Position numbers and translations under genes: made by a program. From an uncultured Opitutia bacterium (GTDB lineage: Bacteria > Verrucomicrobiota > Verrucomicrobiia > Opitutales > Seribacteraceae): a stretch of DNA of 40,981 bases. Under the pieces are notes generated by a model. That model was not told where the DNA came from and searched no databases. It saw only the letters and a program-made list of their open reading frames with translations. This document shows positions 17,026 to 24,924 of this stretch, in pieces; the stretch's first letter is position 1; the number at the start of each line of letters is the position of its first letter. Where the stretch lies: positions 1 to 40,981 of the forward strand of contig CALBIN010000351.1 in the NCBI GenBank assembly GCA_937893275.1. The letters are read 5' to 3'.

Positions 17026-17069
17026 AACGCTTGCGGCAATTGCTTCTCCGTGCTTGGATGTTTTTCGAA

Positions 17070-18395
17070 ATGGAGGACGACGAAAACGAGTCGCTTTTGA
17101 AAGAGCCTGGCAAGGTGAGCGAGAACAGAAGGCCATTGGCCGAGAGAATGCGACCGTGTGCCGAGCTGGATATATTGGGACAAAAACATTTATTAGGTGA
17201 GGGTTGCTTGCTTCCTAACCTGATCAGGGAAAACCGTGTGGGCAACTTGATTTTAGCAGGACCTCCCGGCTCTGGAAAAACGACTATGGCGATAGTTATT
17301 GCAGCCGAAAGTGGGTGCAAGCTCCTGAAGATAAATGCCGTTACTTCAAATGTGGCCGAACTTCGTGACGCCCTCAAACTAGCTCGTTATCATGGTTCTT
17401 CCAATTGCTACCTTTTCATTGACGAGATTCATCGATTCAATAAAGCCCAACAGGATTTGCTTCTGCCGGATGTTGAATCGGGCGACGCTCGCCTTATCGG
17501 CGCCACTACTCACAATCCGCGTTATTACGTAATAGCCCCCTTGCTCAGCCGTTGCCACCTGTTCACCTTGGAACCGTTATCGGTCTCAGTTATAGAAGAC
17601 GCGCTTCTTGTGGCCCTGAACGATGGGGAAAGAGGTCTTGGTTCTCGATCTTGCGAGGCCGATAAAGGGATTTTAGGGCAGATTGCTTTGCTGGCCGAGG
17701 GAGATCTTCGACGCGGATACAATTTCTTGGAAACGATAGTCGAGGCTTTGCCCGTGGGCGCAAAACTGACGGACAAGGAGGTGGCTGTTTTTAGTCGCGA
17801 GCGCAACATTCGATACGACCGAGATGAAGACGAACACTACGATACCACCTCGGCTTTTATCAAAAGCATGCGCGGCAACGATCCCGACGCCGCTCTCTAT
17901 TGGTTGGCTAAGATGCTGGTTGGCGGTGAAGATCCTCGCTTCATTGCCAGACGATTGGTCATTTTCGCCTCGGAGGACGTGGGTTTGGCGGATTCGAGGG
18001 CCTTGCTACTTGCTGATGCGGCGTTTCGGGCGTGCGAAATTATTGGCTTGCCCGAATGCGAATTGAATCTCGCTCATGTTACCCTTTTTCTTGCGACGTG
18101 CCCGAAGAGCAACAGTTCGACCTTGGCTTTAGCCAAAGCCAAGCGAACCTTACGGGAAAAACCTCTTCAGTCTATTCCCTCCTCCATTCGAGACAGGCAT
18201 GGCCGCAACAAAAAAAACCGCAACGCAAACGAAAAATCGTACCTTTACAGTCATGACTACCCTGAAAATGTTTCGGGACAAGATTATCTGGATGAGCGCC
18301 TCGAACTTTACTCTCCCAAACATTCCGGGGCAGAAGTGGCCATTGGTGAACGACTGTCGCACTGGAAATCAATGCGGAAAGAACTGCAAGCGTAG
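17070..18395 (+). CDS. rarA: Replication-associated recombination protein RarA (MgsA family AAA+ ATPase)
   Basis: RarA is a clamp-loader-like ATPase acting at stalled replication forks. The 441-residue product has Walker A GPPGSGKTT, Walker B FIDEIHRFNKAQQD (a RarA hallmark), a sensor/arginine-finger segment APLLSRCHLFTLEPLS, and the C-terminal tetramerisation region (FIARRLVIFASEDVGLAD ... LATCPKSNSS). The last ~80 residues follow the family pattern (YSHDYPENV...YL) with a short charged insert (HGRNKKNRNANEK) where most homologues have a Gly/Tyr-rich turn. Starts TTG 17031 and ATG 17058 are also open; ATG 17070 leaves 44 bases to the divergent comEC start. Confidence 0.9.
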   Translation: MEDDENESLLKEPGKVSENRRPLAERMRPCAELDILGQKHLLGEGCLLPNLIRENRVGNLILAGPPGSGKTTMAIVIAAESGCKLLKINAVTSNVAELRDALKLARYHGSSNCYLFIDEIHRFNKAQQDLLLPDVESGDARLIGATTHNPRYYVIAPLLSRCHLFTLEPLSVSVIEDALLVALNDGERGLGSRSCEADKGILGQIALLAEGDLRRGYNFLETIVEALPVGAKLTDKEVAVFSRERNIRYDRDEDEHYDTTSAFIKSMRGNDPDAALYWLAKMLVGGEDPRFIARRLVIFASEDVGLADSRALLLADAAFRACEIIGLPECELNLAHVTLFLATCPKSNSSTLALAKAKRTLREKPLQSIPSSIRDRHGRNKKNRNANEKSYLYSHDYPENVSGQDYLDERLELYSPKHSGAEVAIGERLSHWKSMRKELQA

Positions 18396-18444
18396 CCCTG
18401 TTTCCCTTTTATATTTGGTCTTTGATTGCATCTCTTAAGGTTGC

Positions 18445-18469
18445 AATTTCTGTCGAGAAGTCGGAAATT
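18445..18469. terminator. imperfect hairpin between rarA and the rhomboid gene
   Basis: AATTTC and GAAATT pair around a 13-base middle that adds two or three more pairs with a mismatch. It lies 50 bases after the rarA stop. There is no U-tract, so a terminator role is weak. Confidence 0.25.
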
Positions 18470-18496
18470 CAATGTATCGAGAGTGACAACCTGAGT

Positions 18497-18524
18497 TTGC
18501 ACTTTTGCCAGATACCCGTATTTT
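18497..18524 (+). promoter_or_regulatory. candidate promoter of the rhomboid gene
   Basis: TTGCAC (18497-18502) and TATTTT (18519-18524) are spaced by 16 bases. Transcription would begin close to the ATG at 18531, which again suggests a leaderless mRNA, and no ribosome site is visible. Confidence 0.35.
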
Positions 18525-18530
18525 CTACCT

Positions 18531-19409
18531 ATGCTTTACGACAGGCCTTACATGAGAGCCCCTAGCTTTGGGGGGCGAGCTAGTAGCTTCCTCAAGTTCT
18601 TGCTAGTACTTTTGATTGCGAGCTTCGTCCTGCAAACCATCGTCAAGGCCGTGGGCGACATTGATGCAAATGTGACATTTTTCTCATGGACGGCCTTTAC
18701 GCCTGATGGATTTCTTTCCGGAAAATTGTGGACGCTTGTCTCATACGCTTGCTTGCATGAGGGGCCATGGCATTTGGTCCTAAACCTCTTGGCTATTTTT
18801 TTTATGGGACGAGCCCTTGAAGATGACCTTGGGCCGAAAATGATGACTTGGTTGACTTTGGCCGGAGCGTCATCGGGTGCCTTGTTGTGGTTTGTCTTCA
18901 ATATTGAAGGAAGCGGATTGGTTGGCGCATCTGCGATTGCCATGGCTTTCGTTACGACTTTTTGCCTGCGGAGACCGGAGCAGCCTATCACCCTCCTGCT
19001 CTTCTTCGTGATTCCTTGTACGCTCAAGCCGAAATGGATTCTCTGGAGTCTTCTTGGCATCGAGACTTACGGCTTTCTTTTTTCTGAGCTCAATGGCAGT
19101 TCGGGAGTTGCCCACTCGGCGCATTTGGGCGGGATGTTGGCAGGACTGTTTTTCTTTGGTTACGTTCGGTCAGGCGGAACTTCCTCGAGCAAGCGTCCGC
19201 GACTACAAAAACCTTCTTGGCTGAAGGTTTCCAAGCAATCACGCAAATCGGGAGTACCTGCCGGTTATTCCGTGAACCTCGACGATCGCGAGATGGTCGA
19301 ACAGGAGGTAGACCGGATTCTCGACAAAATTAACGAAAATGGCTTTGGTTCTCTTACCGAAGATGAAAAAAGAACCCTCGATAAGGCAAAGAGCCTCTTG
19401 GGCAAGTAA
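18531..19409 (+). CDS. Rhomboid-family intramembrane serine protease
   Basis: Rhomboids cut membrane proteins inside the bilayer. This 292-residue protein has about six membrane helices over residues ~20-220. The family signatures are present: the loop/helix HLVLNLLAIFFMGRALEDD, the nucleophile Ser in GLVGASAIAMA (commonly GASG, here GASA), and the catalytic His in VAHSAHLGGMLAGL. After a basic linker, the C-terminal ~35 residues form a charged helical tail (VDRILDKINENGFGSLTEDE), a type of tail seen on many bacterial rhomboids. The substrate is unknown. It stands 108 bases before the tail-specific protease gene on the same strand. Confidence 0.88.
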   Translation: MLYDRPYMRAPSFGGRASSFLKFLLVLLIASFVLQTIVKAVGDIDANVTFFSWTAFTPDGFLSGKLWTLVSYACLHEGPWHLVLNLLAIFFMGRALEDDLGPKMMTWLTLAGASSGALLWFVFNIEGSGLVGASAIAMAFVTTFCLRRPEQPITLLLFFVIPCTLKPKWILWSLLGIETYGFLFSELNGSSGVAHSAHLGGMLAGLFFFGYVRSGGTSSSKRPRLQKPSWLKVSKQSRKSGVPAGYSVNLDDREMVEQEVDRILDKINENGFGSLTEDEKRTLDKAKSLLGK

Positions 19410-19517
19410 GTGCTTGCATGCGAATATATCATTGCCCACAGATGCCTCTTTCCTTTTTTCTGATTTCTTTCTACCTCTGATCGTCGACATTTCAGTTTCC
19501 GAATAATCCGAATCATT

Positions 19518-21788
19518 ATGATTAAAATCTGCAAATATTTTTCACTCCTAACATGGATCGTTCTTTCATTTGACTGTGTTCTCCTCGGGAAGGAAGAGCA
19601 GGTTGCCACGGAAGACAAGGAACTTGAACCAACCAAGCTTATGCAAGGTGAGGCTCGATGGTTGGCTGAAGCCCTCCATCGAGCTCATTACAGCAAGGTG
19701 TCGGTAGAGAAAGTTGACCGGAAGGAATTTCTCGAGACCTACATGAACAGGCTCGATCGCCAACGCCTGTATTTTCTCGAGTCCGATCATGAGGGTTATC
19801 TCAAAACCTTCGTGCCCACGATCGGAACTTATTTGGAGCAAGGAAACCTTTTCCCGGGGTTTCGGATATATAACGATTATAAATCGAAGGCTCTTGTTCG
19901 TCTGGCGTGGGTGATTGCTCGGCTACAAAAGGATTTTGACTTAAATGCCGACGCAACTTTTGTTCCAGATCGCGAAAAAATTCCATGGCCAAATGACGAG
20001 AAAGAGGCGGATGAGATTTGGGAGAAGCGGCTAACTTACGAAATGCTTGCTGAGGTGCTTACGCAGATCGATCTCGGCGGCGATGAAAATAGTACCGAAG
20101 CCGAAAACAAGACTTTGCTGCCGGAAGCTGAAAAACTGGCTGAGTTTACCAAGGAGGCCCGTGACCGCATTGCCAAACGCTATGAACGCTGGGATAAAAA
20201 CATCCGCGAGTTCGAGGCTTCCGATGTTCAGGAAATGTACCTTACCACGCTTTCCCAGATGTTCGACCCGCACACGACCTTTCTTAACATCAAGGAACGT
20301 GATAGATTCAATCAATCCATGCACAATACATTTGTTGGGATTGGTGCCGTACTGACGGATGAAGACGGCTTTTGCACAATTAAAGAACTTCTCCCGGGGG
20401 GCCCGGCCGAGGCTAGCCGCAAATTGGAACCTGAAGACGTCATCCTAAAGGTTGCCCAAGGTGATGGAGATTTTGTCGAGGTAGTTAATATGAAGCTTAG
20501 CAAGATAGTGGAGTTGATCAAAGGCCCCAAAGACACCGTCGTGCGGCTTTTCGTTAAGCCGGGCAAGAACCCTTCCGATCGAAATACGGTGAGCATTACC
20601 CGAGACCGCATCAAACTGACTGCTAATTTAGCGTCTGCAACCATCCGCGAGGTGCCTGCCCCCGAAGGTGACCGAACTTTCCCCATTGGCGTCATTGAGT
20701 TGCCTTCGTTCTATGGAGCGGCTCCTGGAGAGGCTAAAGCTAAGGCCACTGATGATTTGGAAGAGCTTATCGGTAAACTGAAGGATCTCGGAGCCGAAGG
20801 CATTGTGCTTGATCTTCGTCGCAACGGGGGTGGGTTTCTTAGTGAAGCCGTGAGCCTTGCCGGACTTTTTATTTCAAGAGGCCCAGTTGTCCAAGTTAAG
20901 AGCACGGATGGAAAAATTCGCAAGAAATTTGATTTTAATCCAAAAATTGCATGGGAGGGACCGCTCGCTTTACTTGTGTCACGGTACAGTGCATCGGCTT
21001 CCGAAATTGTGGCCGGAGCACTACAGAACCACAAGCGCGCTCTGATCGTAGGAGACAAGGCTACTCACGGAAAGGGAACTGTGCAGTCAATGATTGAGAT
21101 GAACGCACCCTATCTATATTCTTTGAAGAGCGATAAGCGTAGCGCGGCTAAAATCACCATCCAGAAATATTATTTGCCAAGCGGTACTAGTACTCAGAAT
21201 GTTGGCGTGGTTGCCGATGTCCCAATGCCTTCGATCAACGAGTTTCTTCCTATCGGTGAAGCTGATCTTCCCCATGCCATGAAGTGGGACGAAATTCCAG
21301 GGGTGAACTATCGTCGACCAGCCGAAGAATTTCGCATTCGACCGGAGGACTCTAAACAACTGCTTGAAGCGAGCCTTAAGCGACAACAGGAACAAGTTGA
21401 GTTTACCTATCTGCGAAAGAACGTCGATTGGTATAAAGGGAAGCGCGAGCAGAAAGAGTTTTCTTTAAACCTCGCTAAGCGTCTCGAGCAAAAAACAAGG
21501 GATGAAGACTTTACCAAAGAGTTAAATGAAGAGATGAAAGAGTTGGCGGGGAAATCATTTCCAGCCCGTCAAGTTCGTCTTGACGTAGTGAGAAGCCAAG
21601 ATCGTCGTTCACGCGAAGTACGTGGCGAAAAAGTTGAAGAAGTAGGAGTCGCGGAAAAGATGGAACCCGCTACCAATCTGGACATTCGCCTTCATGAAAG
21701 CCTTCGAATCGTTTCCGATTGGATACTTTTGCGGCAAGAAGCTTCCAAGGTTGCCAAAAGCGTAGAGGGCACTGATAAGAAATCTTAA
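19518..21788 (+). CDS. prc: Carboxy-terminal (tail-specific) protease, peptidase family S41A
   Basis: This 756-residue periplasmic protease degrades proteins from their C-termini and trims envelope proteins. It begins with a hydrophobic export signal (~25 residues), then the long N-terminal helical domain typical of Tsp/Prc, a PDZ domain (~255-345; GIGAVLTDEDGF ... LLPGGPAEASRKL), and the S41 catalytic core. The nucleophile Ser lies in RYSASASEIVAG (Ser ~495) and the general-base Lys in THGKGTVQ (~519). The C-terminal ~150 residues match the Prc-type extension. Length fits the E. coli-type enzyme rather than the short CtpA type. The 108-base spacer upstream has a short direct repeat (CCGAAT twice) but no clear promoter. 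Confidence 0.93.
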   Translation: MIKICKYFSLLTWIVLSFDCVLLGKEEQVATEDKELEPTKLMQGEARWLAEALHRAHYSKVSVEKVDRKEFLETYMNRLDRQRLYFLESDHEGYLKTFVPTIGTYLEQGNLFPGFRIYNDYKSKALVRLAWVIARLQKDFDLNADATFVPDREKIPWPNDEKEADEIWEKRLTYEMLAEVLTQIDLGGDENSTEAENKTLLPEAEKLAEFTKEARDRIAKRYERWDKNIREFEASDVQEMYLTTLSQMFDPHTTFLNIKERDRFNQSMHNTFVGIGAVLTDEDGFCTIKELLPGGPAEASRKLEPEDVILKVAQGDGDFVEVVNMKLSKIVELIKGPKDTVVRLFVKPGKNPSDRNTVSITRDRIKLTANLASATIREVPAPEGDRTFPIGVIELPSFYGAAPGEAKAKATDDLEELIGKLKDLGAEGIVLDLRRNGGGFLSEAVSLAGLFISRGPVVQVKSTDGKIRKKFDFNPKIAWEGPLALLVSRYSASASEIVAGALQNHKRALIVGDKATHGKGTVQSMIEMNAPYLYSLKSDKRSAAKITIQKYYLPSGTSTQNVGVVADVPMPSINEFLPIGEADLPHAMKWDEIPGVNYRRPAEEFRIRPEDSKQLLEASLKRQQEQVEFTYLRKNVDWYKGKREQKEFSLNLAKRLEQKTRDEDFTKELNEEMKELAGKSFPARQVRLDVVRSQDRRSREVRGEKVEEVGVAEKMEPATNLDIRLHESLRIVSDWILLRQEASKVAKSVEGTDKKS

Positions 21789-21868
21789 TTATAAACTATA
21801 TCTTGAGCAGTAGGGGCTTACACGAGGGCAACTTTTTCTCCAAACTTTGGCAATTATCCTTTTCTCTT

Positions 21869-22729
21869 TTACCTTGAAGGGCGTGCAGCAAGAAAAAAAC
21901 GAGGTTTCTTCGAGAGGTCTTTCATCCCTCTGGCATTGGATAGGCCCCCTTCCTCTGCTCTTTCAATAAGGAGTTCGTGGTGCAATTCACCTGTTTCCAT
22001 TGCGAGTAAACCGCCGGGGTACAAGTGTTGCTTGGCTGCGGTAAGAATATCAAGAAGGTGATCGCAACCTTCATTCTCGGAGACAAGAGCTAGTTTTGGA
22101 TCATGCTCCCTAACCTCCTGCTGAGTGCATTTCCATTCTTGAGGGGAAAGATAGGGAGGGTTGGAGACGATTAGATCAAAGGCGGCTTCATTTTGTGGCA
22201 ATGCTTCAAACCAGTTGCCAAGGTGGAAGCCAACTTTATCCGAAAGTTTGTTTGTGGCGGCATTTTCTTGTGCGAGCTCAAGAGCATCTGAAGAGATATC
22301 GGTGGCAACGACTTGTGCCGATGGAAAAATATTGGCTAATGCAAGTGCAAGCACCCCGGAGCCAGTGCCTAAATCTAAAATGCGGTGGGGTGGTTTCGCG
22401 GCAAATTCGCCATTAAGAATTTCAATGAATTCTTCCGTCTCCGGCCGCGGAATCAGAGCCCTTTTGTCGCATGTGATTCGAAGCCCGGTAAAATCCACAA
22501 ACCCGAGCAAGTGTTGAAGTGGCTCTCTTGCTCCTCTTCGTTTAACCAGTTTACGAATAGGAGCGAGCTCGGCTTCTTCCAGTGTCCTCTCGAACTGCAA
22601 GTAGAGATCCATGCGGGCAAGGTTTAAAGAATGCGCAATGATCCATTCTGCATCGAGTCGGGGTTGCGGCACTCCGCATTTTTCAAAAAAACCTGTGGAC
22701 CGCCGAACCACATCGAGAATAGTGAGCAT
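21869..22729 (-). CDS. prmC: Peptide chain release factor N(5)-glutamine methyltransferase PrmC
   Basis: PrmC (HemK) methylates the Gln of the GGQ motif in release factors. The 286-residue protein has the N-terminal helical release-factor-binding domain, the segment LIPRPETEEF, the SAM loop DLGTGSGVLALALA, and the catalytic NPPY in LIVSNPPYLSPQEW. ATG 22729 lies five bases after the prfA stop; a TTG at 22738 would overlap prfA. The prfA-prmC order is the common bacterial arrangement, and the substrate RF1 is made from the same transcript. Confidence 0.95.
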   Translation of the reverse strand: MLTILDVVRRSTGFFEKCGVPQPRLDAEWIIAHSLNLARMDLYLQFERTLEEAELAPIRKLVKRRGAREPLQHLLGFVDFTGLRITCDKRALIPRPETEEFIEILNGEFAAKPPHRILDLGTGSGVLALALANIFPSAQVVATDISSDALELAQENAATNKLSDKVGFHLGNWFEALPQNEAAFDLIVSNPPYLSPQEWKCTQQEVREHDPKLALVSENEGCDHLLDILTAAKQHLYPGGLLAMETGELHHELLIERAEEGGLSNARGMKDLSKKPRFFLAARPSR

Positions 22730-22734
22730 GGAGC

Positions 22735-23814
22735 TCAAAAACTTTGTGAAGCAGAGATTTCCTCAAGCCGCAAACGTCGATCTTCTTCAATCAGGGCATT
22801 CAGAACTTCGTTGAGTCCGCCGTCCATGACCTCGGTCAGGTTCCGAGTAGAGTGGCCGATTCGATGGTCCGTCATTCTACTTTGGGGGAAGTTGTAAGTG
22901 CGAATTCGCTCGCTCCTGTCGCCTGTCCCGATTTGCTTCCGCCGATTTGCTGCATATTTCTCTCTCTCTTCTCCCTGCTTTAAGTTCAGGAGCCGCGCAC
23001 GGAGAACGGTCATGGCCTTGTTTTTGTTTTTGAGCTGCGAGCGCTCGTCTGCGCAGTAAACAGTTAGACCTGTGGGTTTGTGGAGTAGTTGAACGGCCGA
23101 ATCTGTAGTGTTCACTCCTTGACCGCCAGGCCCACTGGCCCTGCAGACATTGATTTCCAGATCATTCGGGTCGATCTCTATGTCTACTTCTTCTGCTTCT
23201 GGTAAAACGGCAACGGTTGCGGTTGAAGTGTGTATGCGCCCATTGGCTTCAGTTGTAGGCACTCTTTGTACTCGATGAACGCCACTTTCAAATTTAAGGC
23301 GTGCGAAGACATCTTCGCCCTTGACTGAAAAAATGACTTCTTTGTATCCGCCCGTTTCCGAAAGGCTTTCGCTCAGTCGCTCTACGCTCCACTGGCTTTC
23401 TTCGGCGTAACGAGAATACATCCGCAGGAGATCTGATGCAAAAAGCGAGGCTTCTTCCCCGCCAGTGCCCGCCCGTATCTCGATGATGATATTGCGCTCA
23501 TCAGCGTCTTCGGCTGGGATCATGGCGAGAAGGAGGCTTTCTTTTGTTTCCTTTAATTTGGCTTCCAGCATCTCGATTTCTTCTGCGGCTATCTCCCCCA
23601 ATTCTTCGTCGTCAAGCAAAAGGCGATTTTCAGTTAGGGTTTTTTCGGAAGTTTCGATTTCATCGCCTAATCCTAGCAATTGCTCGACCCTGCGGTGCTC
23701 GCGAGACAAGGTTGCTGCACGCCTCTGGTCTTTGAAAACATCTGGAACTGCAAGTTCCTTTTCCAATTCCGCGAGGCGTTTGCGGAAGGAATCAAGATCT
23801 GGTGTATGGTGCAT
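22735..23814 (-). CDS. prfA: Peptide chain release factor 1
   Basis: RF1 ends translation at UAA and UAG. The 359-residue protein shows the RF1 features: N-terminal helical domain, the stop-codon reading region RVPTTEANGRIHTS (the PxT tripeptide of RF1 rather than SPF of RF2), the peptidyl-hydrolysis motif GPGGQGVN and the C-terminal helical region. Length is normal. It starts with ATG 23814 and is divergent from the HAD gene across 55 bases. It forms a pair with prmC. Confidence 0.97.
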   Translation of the reverse strand: MHHTPDLDSFRKRLAELEKELAVPDVFKDQRRAATLSREHRRVEQLLGLGDEIETSEKTLTENRLLLDDEELGEIAAEEIEMLEAKLKETKESLLLAMIPAEDADERNIIIEIRAGTGGEEASLFASDLLRMYSRYAEESQWSVERLSESLSETGGYKEVIFSVKGEDVFARLKFESGVHRVQRVPTTEANGRIHTSTATVAVLPEAEEVDIEIDPNDLEINVCRASGPGGQGVNTTDSAVQLLHKPTGLTVYCADERSQLKNKNKAMTVLRARLLNLKQGEEREKYAANRRKQIGTGDRSERIRTYNFPQSRMTDHRIGHSTRNLTEVMDGGLNEVLNALIEEDRRLRLEEISASQSF

Positions 23815-23869
23815 GTTTAATACGAATTTTCTTTGCTCGAATGAACTTAAGGCGTAAAAGCAATGGTCT

Positions 23870-24898
23870 ATGAATCAAGCCCGAAAGCAAGCTCAAGTGC
23901 ATGGGCAAAATATTATAGCCTGCGTGTGGGATTTTGATAAGACGCTCATACCCGGATATATGCAGACCCCTCTGTTCGAACATTACGGAATCGATGAAAA
24001 TCTTTTCTGGAACGAAGTAAATAGTTTGCCGGAAGTGTATGCGAAGCGAGGCTTACGAGTCTCGGCAGACACCATTTATCTGAATCATCTGTTGAGTTAC
24101 GTTAAAAATGGTCCCCTTCGTGGTCTCACAAATGAAAAACTTGTTGAGCTTGGAGCCGAACTTGAATTTTGTCACGGATTGCCGGAGTTTTTTGGAGAGT
24201 TGTCAAAAATTCCGTTATCCGACGAGTTTAGCCAGTATGATTTTCGGCTTGAACATTACATAATAAGCACAGGACTAACCCATGTCGTTAGGGGTACTAA
24301 GATTGCCCCTTTTGTTGAGGATATATTTGCCTGTGAATTTATAGAGTCTCCCCTCCCCCCTTATTTTTCAAGGCAGACCGAGCTTTTTCTTCCGTTGGAG
24401 CCCGAAATCACCCAAATCGGTATGGTCGTGGATAACACGATAAAGACCCGCTATATTTTCGAAATCAATAAAGGCTCCAACAAAAACCCAGCGATCGAGG
24501 TCAATTCAGCCCTGCCTCACGAAGATCGAAGGGTGCCCATCGACCAAATGATATATGTTGCAGATGGTCCGAGTGATGTGCCGGTTTTTGCCGTCTTAAA
24601 GCAATGGGGAGGAAGAACGTACGCAGTTTATGATCCGGATAACGAGAAAGAATTTAAGCAGACTTGCCGACTTGTTGAGACGGGTCGAGTGCACAACAAC
24701 GGCCCCGCTGATTATCGTTCGTCTTCGCCGACTTCACAGTGGTTGAAGCATAAGGTCCTAGAGATTTGCCGCGAGATGGTTCTTAAGCGAGAGAACGCCT
24801 TGAGATCGCGTTCTACAAATCCTCCTCACCACCTTCCTCGAGAAGAAGGTTCGGGCGAATCAATAAATCCTCCTCAGCAAGAGACCCTTTTCGACTAG
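23870..24898 (+). CDS. HAD-superfamily phosphatase-like hydrolase
   Basis: The 342-residue protein carries the HAD catalytic motifs: motif I WDFDKTLIPG (Asp 21 and Asp 23), motif II IISTGL, a downstream Lys, and motif III VADGPSDVPVF with its acidic pair. A large insert lies between motif I and motif II, as in cap-bearing HAD proteins. Similar ~340-residue HAD proteins of unknown substrate occur in many bacteria, and I cannot name a reaction. The last ~50 residues are low-complexity and probably disordered. It is divergent from prfA and 26 bases upstream of the helicase gene, so it may head a long transcript. Confidence 0.82.
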   Translation: MNQARKQAQVHGQNIIACVWDFDKTLIPGYMQTPLFEHYGIDENLFWNEVNSLPEVYAKRGLRVSADTIYLNHLLSYVKNGPLRGLTNEKLVELGAELEFCHGLPEFFGELSKIPLSDEFSQYDFRLEHYIISTGLTHVVRGTKIAPFVEDIFACEFIESPLPPYFSRQTELFLPLEPEITQIGMVVDNTIKTRYIFEINKGSNKNPAIEVNSALPHEDRRVPIDQMIYVADGPSDVPVFAVLKQWGGRTYAVYDPDNEKEFKQTCRLVETGRVHNNGPADYRSSSPTSQWLKHKVLEICREMVLKRENALRSRSTNPPHHLPREEGSGESINPPQQETLFD

Positions 24899-24924
24899 AG
24901 TGATCTTACTTTAAGGTCAGTGAC

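Noticed and set aside
17026-17136. N-terminal extension of comEC to 17136
   Set aside because: It would lie over the rarA start, and its residues are Arg/Ser-rich without the membrane character of ComEC.
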